Shown: positions 17,122-25,653 of the stretch, one piece after another
How positions within the stretch are numbered: position 1 is the first letter of the stretch
Layout of the letters: every line of letters begins with the position of its first letter
DNA from: YC2-FULL-38-9 sp964629635
GTDB lineage: Bacteria > Patescibacteriota > Microgenomatia > UBA1406 > GWC2-37-13
Direction of reading: 5' to 3'
Length of the DNA stretch: 64,000 nucleotides
Assembly: GCA_964629635.1 (NCBI GenBank)
Contig: CAZVQS010000002.1
Span: 62,001-126,000 of the forward strand
Notes under the pieces: generated by a model
Databases searched by the model: none
The model's input: the letters and a program-made list of their open reading frames with translations, nothing else
Told to the model about the DNA's origin: nothing
Position numbers and translations under genes: made by a program

Positions 17122-18300
17122 ATGATCAATAAAAAAATCGCATTAGCCGTTTTTGTTCTTCTTTTTGCCGGATCCGCTTTCGGTTCGTATACCATATTTT
17201 CAAAAGCACAACCCGGAACGCCGAAAACGAGCTATAACGCGCCGACCGGAGTAGTCGATCCTGAAGATGCGGAGCCGAAAACGGAAGAGTGTCCCATCAA
17301 CGGCCAGATGCTTTCCAAATCGAAACGGGAAAAGTGGGAGAAGCGGCGCCCGATGGGTATCGCCATCGAGAACAGCACGGATGCCCGCCCCCAGTCTGGT
17401 CTGACCAGCGCGGATGTCGTATATGAAGCGGTCGCCGAGGGAGGTATCACGAGATTCCTCGGGGTGTACTACTGCCAGGATGCGCCTTTCGTCGGTCCGG
17501 TGCGTTCCGCCCGTGTCCATTTCATGACGCTTCTTCGTGAGTATGGCGATTATCCTTTGTACGCGCATGTGGGAGGCGCGAACTGTGACGCGGAAACCGG
17601 TTCAGGTTGCGCAAACGGCGCAAAAGCCGATGCGCTCGGGCTTATCCGCAAGCTCGGATGGGAAAACTACAACGACTTGAACCAGTTCGGCGTTCCCTTT
17701 CCGTACTTCTGGAGGGATTATGAGCGTCTTCCCGGCGTTGCGACCGAACACACGGTGTATTCTTCAACATCCAAGCTGTGGGATTTCGCCAAGACGAAAC
17801 GCGAGCTGACGGACGTTGACGAGGATGGGGTGAAATGGGACGAGAATTTCACGTCCTGGAAGTTCCAGGATGACGCCAAAGCGGCAGACCGCGGCGCAAC
17901 CTCCAAAATCAGTTTCGGGTTCTGGGACTCCTTTGCGAGCACCATGAATGTAACCTGGAACTACGACAAGACAACCAACAGCTACAAGAGGGCAAACGGC
18001 GGGAAAGCGCATATGGACAAGAACAACGGAAAGCAGATGACGGCAAAAAATGTTATCATTGTATTTGCCGACGAATCGCCGGCAAACGACGGATACGAAG
18101 GCGGTCACATACTGTACGACCTGACCGGAACCGGAGACGCCCTCGTTTTCCAGAACGGAAAAGCGATTGAAGGCACCTGGAGTAAGGATGATGCGGAATC
18201 GAGGATGGTGTTTTACGATGAGGACGACAAGGAAGTGGAGATAGTCCGGGGTCAGGTGTTTGTGGAAGTGTTGCCGACGGGGAACGAAGTTACGTATTAA
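17122..18300 (+). CDS. DUF3048 (YerB-like) secreted protein
   Basis: 392 residues with an N-terminal hydrophobic signal or anchor (about 4-22). The DUF3048 N-terminal domain shows PMGIAIENSTDARPQSGL, ADVVYEAVAEGGITRFLGVY and GPVRSARVHF; the C-terminal domain (about 290-390) has the AKNVIIVFAD region. YerB-type proteins are envelope lipoproteins of unknown role; here I see no lipobox cysteine directly after the hydrophobic part. Confidence 0.88.
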   Translation: MINKKIALAVFVLLFAGSAFGSYTIFSKAQPGTPKTSYNAPTGVVDPEDAEPKTEECPINGQMLSKSKREKWEKRRPMGIAIENSTDARPQSGLTSADVVYEAVAEGGITRFLGVYYCQDAPFVGPVRSARVHFMTLLREYGDYPLYAHVGGANCDAETGSGCANGAKADALGLIRKLGWENYNDLNQFGVPFPYFWRDYERLPGVATEHTVYSSTSKLWDFAKTKRELTDVDEDGVKWDENFTSWKFQDDAKAADRGATSKISFGFWDSFASTMNVTWNYDKTTNSYKRANGGKAHMDKNNGKQMTAKNVIIVFADESPANDGYEGGHILYDLTGTGDALVFQNGKAIEGTWSKDDAESRMVFYDEDDKEVEIVRGQVFVEVLPTGNEVTY

Positions 18301-18305
18301 CCCAT

Positions 18306-18881
18306 ATGCTGCAATTCATCATTCCTTCGAAGACGAGACGCAAAATTCTGCAGCTCTTTTACCACCATATCGGGGAATCGTACTACCTGCGCAAGATCGT
18401 TCGCGAGATTGAGGAGGAAGTGAATGCGGTCAAGCGCGAAGTCGACATTCTGGAAAAATCGAAAGTGCTTCACAAGGAAAAGCGGTTGAACAAGGTGTTT
18501 TACTCGCTTAACAAGGGATTCGCGCTCCATGACGAATTCCTCCGCATCTTCACGAAAACGAATACGCTTTCGACCGCCATATACAAAAACCTTTCAAAGC
18601 TAGGCAAAATCAAATATATCGCGGTGTCCACGAAGTACGCCCGCAAACTCGAGATAAAGGAAGACGAGATTTACCTTTTGTTCGTCGGCGTGCTCGTCGT
18701 GCCGGAACTGACAATGCTTGTTGACGAGGCGGAGAAGGAATTCGGAAGGGAAATTAACTACACTGTGATGACGGAAGAGGAATTCCAGTTCCGCAAGAAA
18801 AACAACGACCCTTTTATATGGCGCTTTTTGAAGCAGCCGAAAGTTATGCTCGTCGGTCACGAGGAAGAACTCCTTAAATGA
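18306..18881 (+). CDS. ArsR-like winged-helix regulator with nucleotidyltransferase-like domain
   Basis: 191 residues. The N-terminal 75 form a winged helix: KTRRKILQLFYHH, YYLRKIVREIEEEVNAVKRE, then the EKRLNKVFYSLN wing. The C-terminal part (about 95-190) resembles the nucleotidyltransferase-like domain that accompanies such helices in archaeal MJ0435-type proteins, with EIYLLFVG in place of a typical catalytic GSxxxG/DxD, so catalysis is unlikely. It overlaps secD by 4 bp. Confidence 0.65.
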   Translation: MLQFIIPSKTRRKILQLFYHHIGESYYLRKIVREIEEEVNAVKREVDILEKSKVLHKEKRLNKVFYSLNKGFALHDEFLRIFTKTNTLSTAIYKNLSKLGKIKYIAVSTKYARKLEIKEDEIYLLFVGVLVVPELTMLVDEAEKEFGREINYTVMTEEEFQFRKKNNDPFIWRFLKQPKVMLVGHEEELLK

Positions 18882-20236
18882 AACTAAAAAACCTGTTCTA
18901 TGTCGTATCTCTTGTGCTTCTTATATGGATATGCCTGCCCGAAAACATACCCGTGAATTTCAAGGTCCAGAAACAGGAAATCAAGTTCACCATCAATCCG
19001 CTCAAGATCGACACGAGATTTTTCGGCATACCGGTGAAAAAGGAATTCACCACAAAGCTCGGCCTTGACCTGAAAGGCGGCAGCCATTTCGTGTTCGAAG
19101 CCGATACCTCAAAAGTGAAGCCGGAGGATCTGCAGGATTCCCTTGCCTCCGCCCGTGACGTCATCGAGCGGCGCGTGAATTTTTTCGGCGTGTCCGAGCC
19201 GGTGGTTCAAACGCTGAAAAGCGGCAATACCTACCGCATCAGCGTCGATCTGCCCGGCGTGGAAAACCCGGAGCAGGCGGTGGCGCTAATCGGACAGACC
19301 GCTCAATTGAGGTTTTTCGAGGAAGGGCCGCTGGATCCTAAAACCGCATCGACCGCATCGGTGCTTGAACGGCTCACTAAGGATACCGGCCTGTCCGGCA
19401 GGCATATCAAAAAAGCGTCAGTCACGTTTGACCAGCAGAACGGCCAGCCGCAGGTCGCCCTTCAGTTCACCGGGGAAGGCGCAAAGCTTTTTTCGGATAT
19501 TACGGGTCGCAACATCGGCAAGCCGGTCGGCATATTCCTCGATTTCATGCCGCTTTCCGCCCCGACCGTGCAACAGCGGATTCCGGACGGGAGCGCGGTG
19601 ATCACCGGCAATTTTACGCTGGATGAAGCAAAACAGCTCTCCATTTCGATCAATTCAGGCGCATTGCCCCTTCCGATCAGACTGGTAGAGCAGCGCAATA
19701 TCGGTCCGACGCTTGGCGCGACCGAGGTCCGCAAAAGCGTGGTTGCCGGATTCTTCGGACTCCTCATGGTGCTTGTCTTCATGATCGGGTATTACGGAAA
19801 ACTCGGCGTAATCGCCTCATTCGCGTTGATCATCTATGGCCTCATCTCATTTGCGATTTTCCGGGCGATCCCCGTCGTATTGACTTTGCCGGGTGTTGCG
19901 GGATTCATACTGTCTATCGGCATGGCGGTCGATTCGAATATCCTCATATTCGAGCGTATCAAGGAGGAAATGCGCGCAGGCAAACCATTCGATATTGCGG
20001 TCCGTCTTGGGTTCGGCCGGGCGATTGATGCGATCAAGGACGCGAACGTGACGACTTTGATGGTGGCGTTTATTCTTTTCAATCCTTTGAACTGGGAATT
20101 TCTGCCGCAGTTCGGTATGGTGAGGGGATTTGCCCTTACGCTTGCGATCGGAGTGGCGACTTCTCTTTTCACCGGCATCGTCATCACCCGCCGCCTCATC
20201 AACGCGTTTTACAAGGAAACGAAAAAAACCAAATAA
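18878..20236 (+). CDS. secD: Protein translocase subunit SecD
   Basis: Partner of SecF in the membrane complex that uses the proton gradient to help Sec-dependent export. Six transmembrane segments are expected: one at the N-terminus (about 5-18) and five after residue 290. Family motifs GLDLKGGSHFVFE near residue 62, ERRVNFFGVSEPVVQ and GMAVDSNILIFERIKEE (with the conserved Asp in TM4) are present. 452 residues is a normal compact length. It is followed by secF after one base. Confidence 0.96.
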   Translation: MKLKNLFYVVSLVLLIWICLPENIPVNFKVQKQEIKFTINPLKIDTRFFGIPVKKEFTTKLGLDLKGGSHFVFEADTSKVKPEDLQDSLASARDVIERRVNFFGVSEPVVQTLKSGNTYRISVDLPGVENPEQAVALIGQTAQLRFFEEGPLDPKTASTASVLERLTKDTGLSGRHIKKASVTFDQQNGQPQVALQFTGEGAKLFSDITGRNIGKPVGIFLDFMPLSAPTVQQRIPDGSAVITGNFTLDEAKQLSISINSGALPLPIRLVEQRNIGPTLGATEVRKSVVAGFFGLLMVLVFMIGYYGKLGVIASFALIIYGLISFAIFRAIPVVLTLPGVAGFILSIGMAVDSNILIFERIKEEMRAGKPFDIAVRLGFGRAIDAIKDANVTTLMVAFILFNPLNWEFLPQFGMVRGFALTLAIGVATSLFTGIVITRRLINAFYKETKKTK

Positions 20237-20237
20237 T

Positions 20238-21107
20238 ATGATCAGATTCCACAAACTCAACTGGCTTTATGCTTTCATATCGGCTCTTGTCATCCTGACC
20301 GGTCTGTTTTCGATCGTGCGCTACGGGTATACGTATTCCATCGATTTCGTGGGAGGCACCGATATCGAATACCAGCTTGGGAAAAACGTGCAGGCGCGTG
20401 AAGTTTCCAAGGTGTTCACGGACAACGGGATTAACTATGCGTCGCTCAAGTTAGAAGGAGGCAGGTTGTCCGCGCGCCTGACCCCGATCGATGAAAAAAA
20501 GGAAAGTGCATTGCGCAGCGACCTGGGAAAAAAGCTCGATACGAACGTCAACCAGCTCCGTTTCGAGACGGTTGGTCCGGTCATCGGAAAGGAAACAATG
20601 CAAAAGACCGCGGTCGCCTCGATTCTTGCGATTGCCGGCATCCTCATCTACATGAGCTTCGCGTTCAAGGGATTGAATTTCGCGCTTGCGGCGATACTGG
20701 CGATGATTCACGACTTCATGGTGGTTGTCGGCATGTATTCGCTTCTGTCGCGTTTCTTCGGCGCGCAGGTTGACACCATGTTCGTGACTGCGGTCCTCAC
20801 GACCATGTCCTTCTCGGTTCATGACACAATCGTCATTTTCGACAAGATCCGAGAATACTACAAAACGCAGGGGCGGGGAAACATTACGGAACACGCGGAC
20901 CGCGCAGTGACGGAAACCATGGTGCGCTCCCTCAACAATTCGATGACCATCATCTTCATGCTATTGGCCCTGGTGCTTCTCGGCGGATCGACCATCCGGT
21001 TTTTCGTCCTCACGCTCCTTATCGGAACGGTGACCGGCACGTATTCCTCTCCGTTTGTCGCGACCCCCATCCTCATTTGGCTTGAAAAGAAAGGCAGCCG
21101 CAGGTAA
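20238..21107 (+). CDS. secF: Protein translocase subunit SecF
   Basis: 289 residues. N-terminal helix, periplasmic segment opening with SIDFVGGTDIEY, then five transmembrane helices including SFSVHDTIVIFDKIRE. The start at 20238 is chosen because it gives MIRFHKLNWLYA, a standard SecF N-terminus; the longer frame runs back through secD. It works with SecD from the same operon. Confidence 0.96.
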   Translation: MIRFHKLNWLYAFISALVILTGLFSIVRYGYTYSIDFVGGTDIEYQLGKNVQAREVSKVFTDNGINYASLKLEGGRLSARLTPIDEKKESALRSDLGKKLDTNVNQLRFETVGPVIGKETMQKTAVASILAIAGILIYMSFAFKGLNFALAAILAMIHDFMVVVGMYSLLSRFFGAQVDTMFVTAVLTTMSFSVHDTIVIFDKIREYYKTQGRGNITEHADRAVTETMVRSLNNSMTIIFMLLALVLLGGSTIRFFVLTLLIGTVTGTYSSPFVATPILIWLEKKGSRR

Positions 21108-21116
21108 CATATCGCT

Positions 21117-21692
21117 ATGAAAATCGGAGTAGACATGGATTCGGTCCTTGCGGAAATCATGCAGCCCATGGTCGAGTTCCATAATGCACGCTACCATACG
21201 GATCTCACCTTCCATGACCATACGGATTACAACCTGTCAAAAGTCTGGAAATGCGATCCGACCGATGTGCTTTTCCGGATTTTCGAGTATTACGAATCCC
21301 CGTATTTCGACAAAGTGCAGCCGATTGAAGGAGCGGTTGAAGGGATCGGACGGTTGAGCGTATCACACGACCTGTATCTTATCACCTCCCGTCCGCATCG
21401 CATTGAGCACAAGACGAATGCGTGGCTGAAAAAACATTTTCCCGACAAGTTCAAAAAAGTTCTCCACACGAATCAGGTTTCCCACTCGCATGAGGTGCGC
21501 AAAACCAAATCCCAGGTATGCAAAGAAGAGGGGATCAGTCTCATGATCGATGACGCGCCCGATTATGCGATCGACTGCGCGCAGGCGGGCATACAGGTAT
21601 TCCTGTTTCCCGCCCTTTGGAACAAAAGCGTACCCGAGCACAAGTTCATCCGCCCCGTTGCGGGTTGGAGCGAAATCGTAACGCTCGTATGA
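21117..21692 (+). CDS. 5'(3')-deoxyribonucleotidase-like HAD phosphatase
   Basis: 191 residues of the NT5C family. HAD motif I is VDMDSVLAE (residues 5-13), motif II ITSRP near residue 88, motif IV LMIDDAPDYA near residue 142. The likely substrate is a nucleoside monophosphate, possibly for nucleotide salvage or pool control. It overlaps the next gene by 4 bp. Confidence 0.8.
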   Translation: MKIGVDMDSVLAEIMQPMVEFHNARYHTDLTFHDHTDYNLSKVWKCDPTDVLFRIFEYYESPYFDKVQPIEGAVEGIGRLSVSHDLYLITSRPHRIEHKTNAWLKKHFPDKFKKVLHTNQVSHSHEVRKTKSQVCKEEGISLMIDDAPDYAIDCAQAGIQVFLFPALWNKSVPEHKFIRPVAGWSEIVTLV

Positions 21693-22306
21693 TGATTCGC
21701 AGGTATAGTCTCGGATCCCTTCAGGCCAATTGCTATCTTATCTCCCATGACAAGGACTGCCTCATAATCGATCCCGCGGATGAGGCCGGTTTTCTCCTTG
21801 AGGAAATCGCCCGCCAGAATCTGAACCTTCGGGCAATGGTCGCAACGCACGGGCATTTCGACCACTGCATGGCGGCGGGGGAGATACAGCTCTCCTTTCC
21901 TGTACCCTTGTACCTGCACACCAAAGACGCGTTTCTCGTGAAACGGCTCGGAGCAACGGCAAAACATTTCCTCGGATATGAACCCTATACCATAGCGCCC
22001 AAGTTCACGGTACTTCTCAAGAAAGGGGATCTGCGGATTGGACCTTTCAAACTGAATATCATAGAAACCCCGGGGCATACGCCGGGCGGGTGCAGCATAT
22101 ACCTGCGGGAAGAGCAGTGCGTATTCACCGGCGACACCCTGTTTGCGGGATCGATCGGACGAACGGACCTTTCCTACAGCCGGCCGCTTGATTTGTCTGT
22201 TTCGTTAAAAAAGCTGTTGTCTCTTCCGGAGGAAACGGTCATTTATCCGGGGCACGGGGACGAAACATCGGTTTTGAACGAAAAAGACAGCTATAGTACA
22301 CTGTAA
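21689..22306 (+). CDS. Metallo-beta-lactamase fold hydrolase, glyoxalase II-like
   Basis: 205 residues. Metal ligands are all present: THGHFDH (HxHxDH), TPGHTPGG, FTGDTLF and YPGHGDET. The pattern fits the hydroxyacylglutathione-hydrolase-like branch (YcbL type), which hydrolyses thioesters. The start at 21689 (MMIRRYSLGSLQANCYLI) is chosen because N-terminal ANCYLI is typical; a longer frame is antiparallel to nothing and lies in the previous gene. Confidence 0.85.
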   Translation: MMIRRYSLGSLQANCYLISHDKDCLIIDPADEAGFLLEEIARQNLNLRAMVATHGHFDHCMAAGEIQLSFPVPLYLHTKDAFLVKRLGATAKHFLGYEPYTIAPKFTVLLKKGDLRIGPFKLNIIETPGHTPGGCSIYLREEQCVFTGDTLFAGSIGRTDLSYSRPLDLSVSLKKLLSLPEETVIYPGHGDETSVLNEKDSYSTL

Positions 22307-22308
22307 TT

Positions 22309-22860
22309 ATGAGTAAAACACCGATCATCATACTCCACGGCATCGAAGGCCATGCCGGCATGCATTGGGAGAAGTGGCTGCACGACAAGTTCACGGCGCT
22401 TGGACACAAGGTATATATGCCTGATCTTCCGGACGCCGGCCATCCGGACCGGACGGTCTGGCACCGTACCGTTGAAAAAATCCTGGAGGGGGAAACGGAA
22501 ATCACGATGGTCGGCCATTCGCTGGGGGTCATAACCGCGCTTGATGTGGTATCCGCATCCCCGCGGCGCGTGAAGGCCTTCGTATCGGTTTCCGGTTTCT
22601 CCAGCGATTACGGAGTGCCTTTCAACAGCTATTTCATCCGGGAGCGCTCAATCGACTTTTCGCTGGTTTTGCCGAAAATACAGAACTCCCTCGTATTTTA
22701 CGGGGACAACGATCCGTACGTGCCGCAGGAAAAACTTATGGAGCTTGCATATAAGCTCGGGGTTGCGCCCTTTATCATACATCACGGGGGGCATCTCAAT
22801 ACGGATTCGGGCTTTACGGAGTTTCCCCTGCTTTTTGAGAAGATGAACGGGATTGTCTGA
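22309..22860 (+). CDS. RBBP9/YdeN-family serine hydrolase
   Basis: Small alpha/beta hydrolase of 183 residues. ILHGIEGH near residue 6, nucleophile elbow GHSLG near residue 68, the acid in YGDNDPYVP near residue 129 and the catalytic His in HHGGHLN near residue 159. Substrate unknown. Its 3' end overlaps the convergent cca gene by 47 bp, the largest overlap in the window. Confidence 0.82.
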   Translation: MSKTPIIILHGIEGHAGMHWEKWLHDKFTALGHKVYMPDLPDAGHPDRTVWHRTVEKILEGETEITMVGHSLGVITALDVVSASPRRVKAFVSVSGFSSDYGVPFNSYFIRERSIDFSLVLPKIQNSLVFYGDNDPYVPQEKLMELAYKLGVAPFIIHHGGHLNTDSGFTEFPLLFEKMNGIV

Positions 22861-24187
22861 TTTTCTTGAGCTCTTCAAGGAGCGGTTCACGTTCGTTTTT
22901 CAGCTTACCTTCAACGACATCTGCAAACAGCGTGTCCAGTACGTCGCCAACCTCACGGCTGGGTTTTATTTCCAGTGTCTCCATGACGTCTTTTCCGTCC
23001 ACTTTCAGGTCAGTCACTTTGAACGGCTCCTTCTGCACTTCAACAACCCTCTTTTTGAACAGTTCGAACCGCCATGAGGTGGGGGTTGCGCCGGAGCCGA
23101 TCCGGTCCCCGGTCCTCAGGTCGAACATGTCCTGCACGAAGTCTTTACCCACGTCCCGAATGAAGCGGCGCACGGCCTTGTCGGTGATGATTTCGGAGAC
23201 GGTGAACTGGTGGTGTTTCACGAGCGTCACCAGCTTGGTTGACTGCTCGCGGGAAAGACGCAGACGTTTGGCAATTTCCCTCACCGCATGTTCGCCGGCA
23301 ACCTCATGGTTATAGAACGTAATGAGTCCGGACTCCTCGTCCTTGCGGAATGTCCGGGCTTTGCCCACATCGTGCAGCAGGGTTGCCAGGCGGGTAACCG
23401 TGTCTTTTGAGGGGCAGTGCTTCAAAGCCATGACCGAATGGGTGCCGACATCATAGATATGGTGGCGCTTGGGGCTTTTCTGGGGAACCGCAAAACACTC
23501 CTCAAGCTCCGGCAATATGTACTTCAGGAGTCCGGTGTTGTGGAGAAACAGGATGCCTTCCGCCGGATGTTCGCTTGCGATGATTTTGAGGAGCTCGTCC
23601 CGTATGCGTTCCCATGACACTTTCGCAATGAGTGCGCTGTGTTTCGCGATCGCTTTTCTGGTTTTGTCTTCAATGAGGAATCCGAGCTGGGAGGCAAAAC
23701 GGATTGCCCGCATGAGCCGGAGCGCATCCTCGCCGAACCGTTTTTCAGGATCGCCGACCGCAACGATGAGCTTTTCCTCCAGATGTTTTCTTCCTCCGAA
23801 GGGATCAATGATCTGTGTGCCGTCGTAGGCCATCGCGTTGATCGTGAAATCGCGGCGCGCGAGATCCTCCTCAAGGGTTTGGGCCCATGCGACCGTTTCG
23901 GGATGGCGGCTGTCCTTGTAGTCTCCTTCTCTCCTGAAGGGCGTTACTTCATACAGCATTTTGTCTTCCTTGTCGATCACGCTTACGGTGCCATAGGTAT
24001 TGTTGTAGTACGCCTCAGGAAAAAGCTCCTGTATTTTTTCCGGCGTTGCGTCCGTGGTGAAATCCCAGTTGTCCGCGGATTTCGACAGGAGCAGATTGCG
24101 CACGGCGCCTCCCACGGCATAAATGTGGAATCCGTTTTTGCGGAATACGTCCATGAACCGGATAACGCCTGGGGGCAAAGTGAACAT
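22814..24187 (-). CDS. cca: CCA tRNA nucleotidyltransferase with HD domain
   Basis: Adds or repairs the 3' CCA of tRNA (class II enzyme). YAVGGAVRNLLL near residue 18 and WDFTTDA form the nucleotidyltransferase centre, RRDFTINAMA and RLMRAIRF follow, and LLHDVGKA near residue 255 marks an HD domain. The start at 24187 is preferred because the longer frame is antisense-free but runs through the Nudix gene in another frame. A TATAAT box lies 6 bases upstream. The C-terminus overlaps the hydrolase gene by 47 bp. Confidence 0.93.
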   Translation of the reverse strand: MFTLPPGVIRFMDVFRKNGFHIYAVGGAVRNLLLSKSADNWDFTTDATPEKIQELFPEAYYNNTYGTVSVIDKEDKMLYEVTPFRREGDYKDSRHPETVAWAQTLEEDLARRDFTINAMAYDGTQIIDPFGGRKHLEEKLIVAVGDPEKRFGEDALRLMRAIRFASQLGFLIEDKTRKAIAKHSALIAKVSWERIRDELLKIIASEHPAEGILFLHNTGLLKYILPELEECFAVPQKSPKRHHIYDVGTHSVMALKHCPSKDTVTRLATLLHDVGKARTFRKDEESGLITFYNHEVAGEHAVREIAKRLRLSREQSTKLVTLVKHHQFTVSEIITDKAVRRFIRDVGKDFVQDMFDLRTGDRIGSGATPTSWRFELFKKRVVEVQKEPFKVTDLKVDGKDVMETLEIKPSREVGDVLDTLFADVVEGKLKNEREPLLEELKKIRQSRSSSQKAGETP

Positions 24188-24193
24188 GATGTT

Positions 24194-24199
24194 ATTATA
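24194..24199 (-). promoter_or_regulatory. -10 box before cca
   Basis: TATAAT on the minus strand at 24194-24199, 6 bases before the cca ATG and overlapping the stop codon of the Nudix gene. It suggests that cca can be made from its own leaderless mRNA in addition to the nfo-Nudix transcript. No clear -35 box. Confidence 0.45.
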
Positions 24200-24731
24200 C
24201 TCGCAAATCCAGTTTTGAGACAATCGTCCGATAGTCAGGGCGCTCCATCCTCGAAAGTGCGGTCTTGATGCTGAACCATCCCGCGCCATGGAATTCCGCC
24301 TCAAGAAACCGGTAATCGGTGCGCTCCGCGCAGGAAACGGTATACCACAGGTCAAAGTGGATTTTGCAGGGCGTGTGGTTTTCGATGCGGGTGACACTGA
24401 TGTCGAACAGGGTAACCGCTTCGCGGGTAAGCGTGAACCCGAGCTCTTCCGCGTATTCGCGCGCGACGGTTTCGCGCGGGAGTTCCCCTTTTTCGATATG
24501 CCCGCCCGGTGGGATCCAGCTGCCCGCTTTCCGGTGGTGCACCAGGTAAATTGATTGGGTAGCCGTATGAACGGGAAGGAAAAACGAACAAAAGTGATCT
24601 GCGGGATTTTCTGCTTTGGTGAGGGAGTTCGCGTCAAGCCGCCTACGGAATTTTTCAAGAACATTTTTGTCAACGTGATGGCTGGCATCCAAGGCATTTA
24701 GTTCTTCGCGGACCGTTTGCTGGAGGTTCAT
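24195..24731 (-). CDS. Nudix hydrolase
   Basis: 178 residues with a complete Nudix box, GGHIEKGELPRETVA followed by REYAEELGF (about residues 76-98), which binds metal and hydrolyses a nucleoside diphosphate linked to another group. The start ATG overlaps the nfo stop by 4 bp. The long N-terminal part before the Nudix fold (about 50 residues) is helical. The substrate cannot be deduced. Confidence 0.88.
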   Translation of the reverse strand: MNLQQTVREELNALDASHHVDKNVLEKFRRRLDANSLTKAENPADHFCSFFLPVHTATQSIYLVHHRKAGSWIPPGGHIEKGELPRETVAREYAEELGFTLTREAVTLFDISVTRIENHTPCKIHFDLWYTVSCAERTDYRFLEAEFHGAGWFSIKTALSRMERPDYRTIVSKLDLRV

Positions 24732-25561
24732 ATGAGGCTTTTAAGTATTTCTAAATTTTTCCGGTCCGGACCGTTTCCGTCAAATCCAGGGGTTTCGATG
24801 ATAAAGGGTCTCTGTTTCATGAGGGGATGGTTCAGGAGCAGGCGGAACGGCTCAAGGCCGAGCGTCCCTTCCCCGATATTTTCATGCCGGTCACGCAGCG
24901 ACCCGAACGGATCCCTGCTGTCGTTGAGGTGCCATGCCTCAATGACGGAGAGTCCGATTTTCGCGTCGATATACTTCAGGAATGCATCAAGCATTTCCGG
25001 CGTGCGCAGGTCATAACCCGCACTAAAAAGATGACAGGTGTCCAGGCACACCCTGACACGGGGATCATGCAGATCCTGCAGAATGCGGGCAAGCTCGTCA
25101 ATCGACTGGCCGATTTTCCGGTTTCCCGCGTTTTCCATGATGAACAGGGTATCGCCGGGAGTCTGTCCGAGCACCTCTTGTATATTTTTTATGAGCGCGG
25201 GATATTTGCCGTTTGTATCCTCGTTTTTAAAGGATCCGAGATGTACGATGCTTCCCCTGATGCCGAAAAGGGATGCCGCCTGAAGCTCCGCGATAAGGGA
25301 CGCTTTGGACAGGTGGCCGATCCGACCGGAGTCGGCGAGGTTGATGAGGTAGGAGGCGTGGAAGTAGACCGGGTCGATCCCAAGCTCCTGTTTCTTGTTC
25401 CGGAATGCTTCGGCAGCGGCTTTATCCGCCTTGGCCATATTCCATCCCCGGGGTGAGGCGGAAAAGATCTGAAGACAGTTGCCGCCCAGGTCCCGTATCT
25501 TTGAAAGGGAAGATTCATACCCTCCGTTTATGGAAAGATGTGCGCCAAGTTTAAGCGGCAT
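24728..25561 (-). CDS. nfo: Endonuclease IV (apurinic/apyrimidinic endonuclease)
   Basis: TIM-barrel zinc nuclease that cuts 5' of abasic sites. The metal-binding segments can be followed: GAHLS, VHLGSF, MENAG, DTCHLFSAGYD, HLNDS, DRHENIGEG and IIETPG. 277 residues is the normal size. The start at 25561 gives MPLKLGAHLS; the longer frame would cross the hrcA promoter region. TATAAT at 25569-25574 lies 7 bases before the ATG. First gene of the nfo-Nudix-cca run, divergent from hrcA. Confidence 0.94.
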   Translation of the reverse strand: MPLKLGAHLSINGGYESSLSKIRDLGGNCLQIFSASPRGWNMAKADKAAAEAFRNKKQELGIDPVYFHASYLINLADSGRIGHLSKASLIAELQAASLFGIRGSIVHLGSFKNEDTNGKYPALIKNIQEVLGQTPGDTLFIMENAGNRKIGQSIDELARILQDLHDPRVRVCLDTCHLFSAGYDLRTPEMLDAFLKYIDAKIGLSVIEAWHLNDSRDPFGSLRDRHENIGEGTLGLEPFRLLLNHPLMKQRPFIIETPGFDGNGPDRKNLEILKSLI

Positions 25562-25587
25562 AGGGATAATTATAATAAAAAATCCCC

Positions 25588-25623
25588 TTGACATTGTTAG
25601 CAGAGATGTATTATTATTGCTAA
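25588..25623 (+). promoter_or_regulatory. hrcA promoter with CIRCE-like operator
   Basis: TTGACA at 25588-25593 and TATTAT at 25612-25617 (18-base spacer). The inverted repeat TTAGCA (25597-25602) and TGCTAA (25618-25623) covers exactly 27 bp, the span of the classical CIRCE element (TTAGCACTC-N9-GAGTGCTAA). The outer 6 bp of each arm are kept; the inner three of each arm are not. Its position over the promoter of hrcA itself fits autoregulated heat-shock control. Confidence 0.8.
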
Positions 25624-25653
25624 TACAAGCAATTAGCATTTCGCATACGTTTT

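Noticed and set aside
22866..24268. Plus-strand frames opposite cca
   Set aside because: No recognisable protein features; cca motifs are complete on the minus strand.
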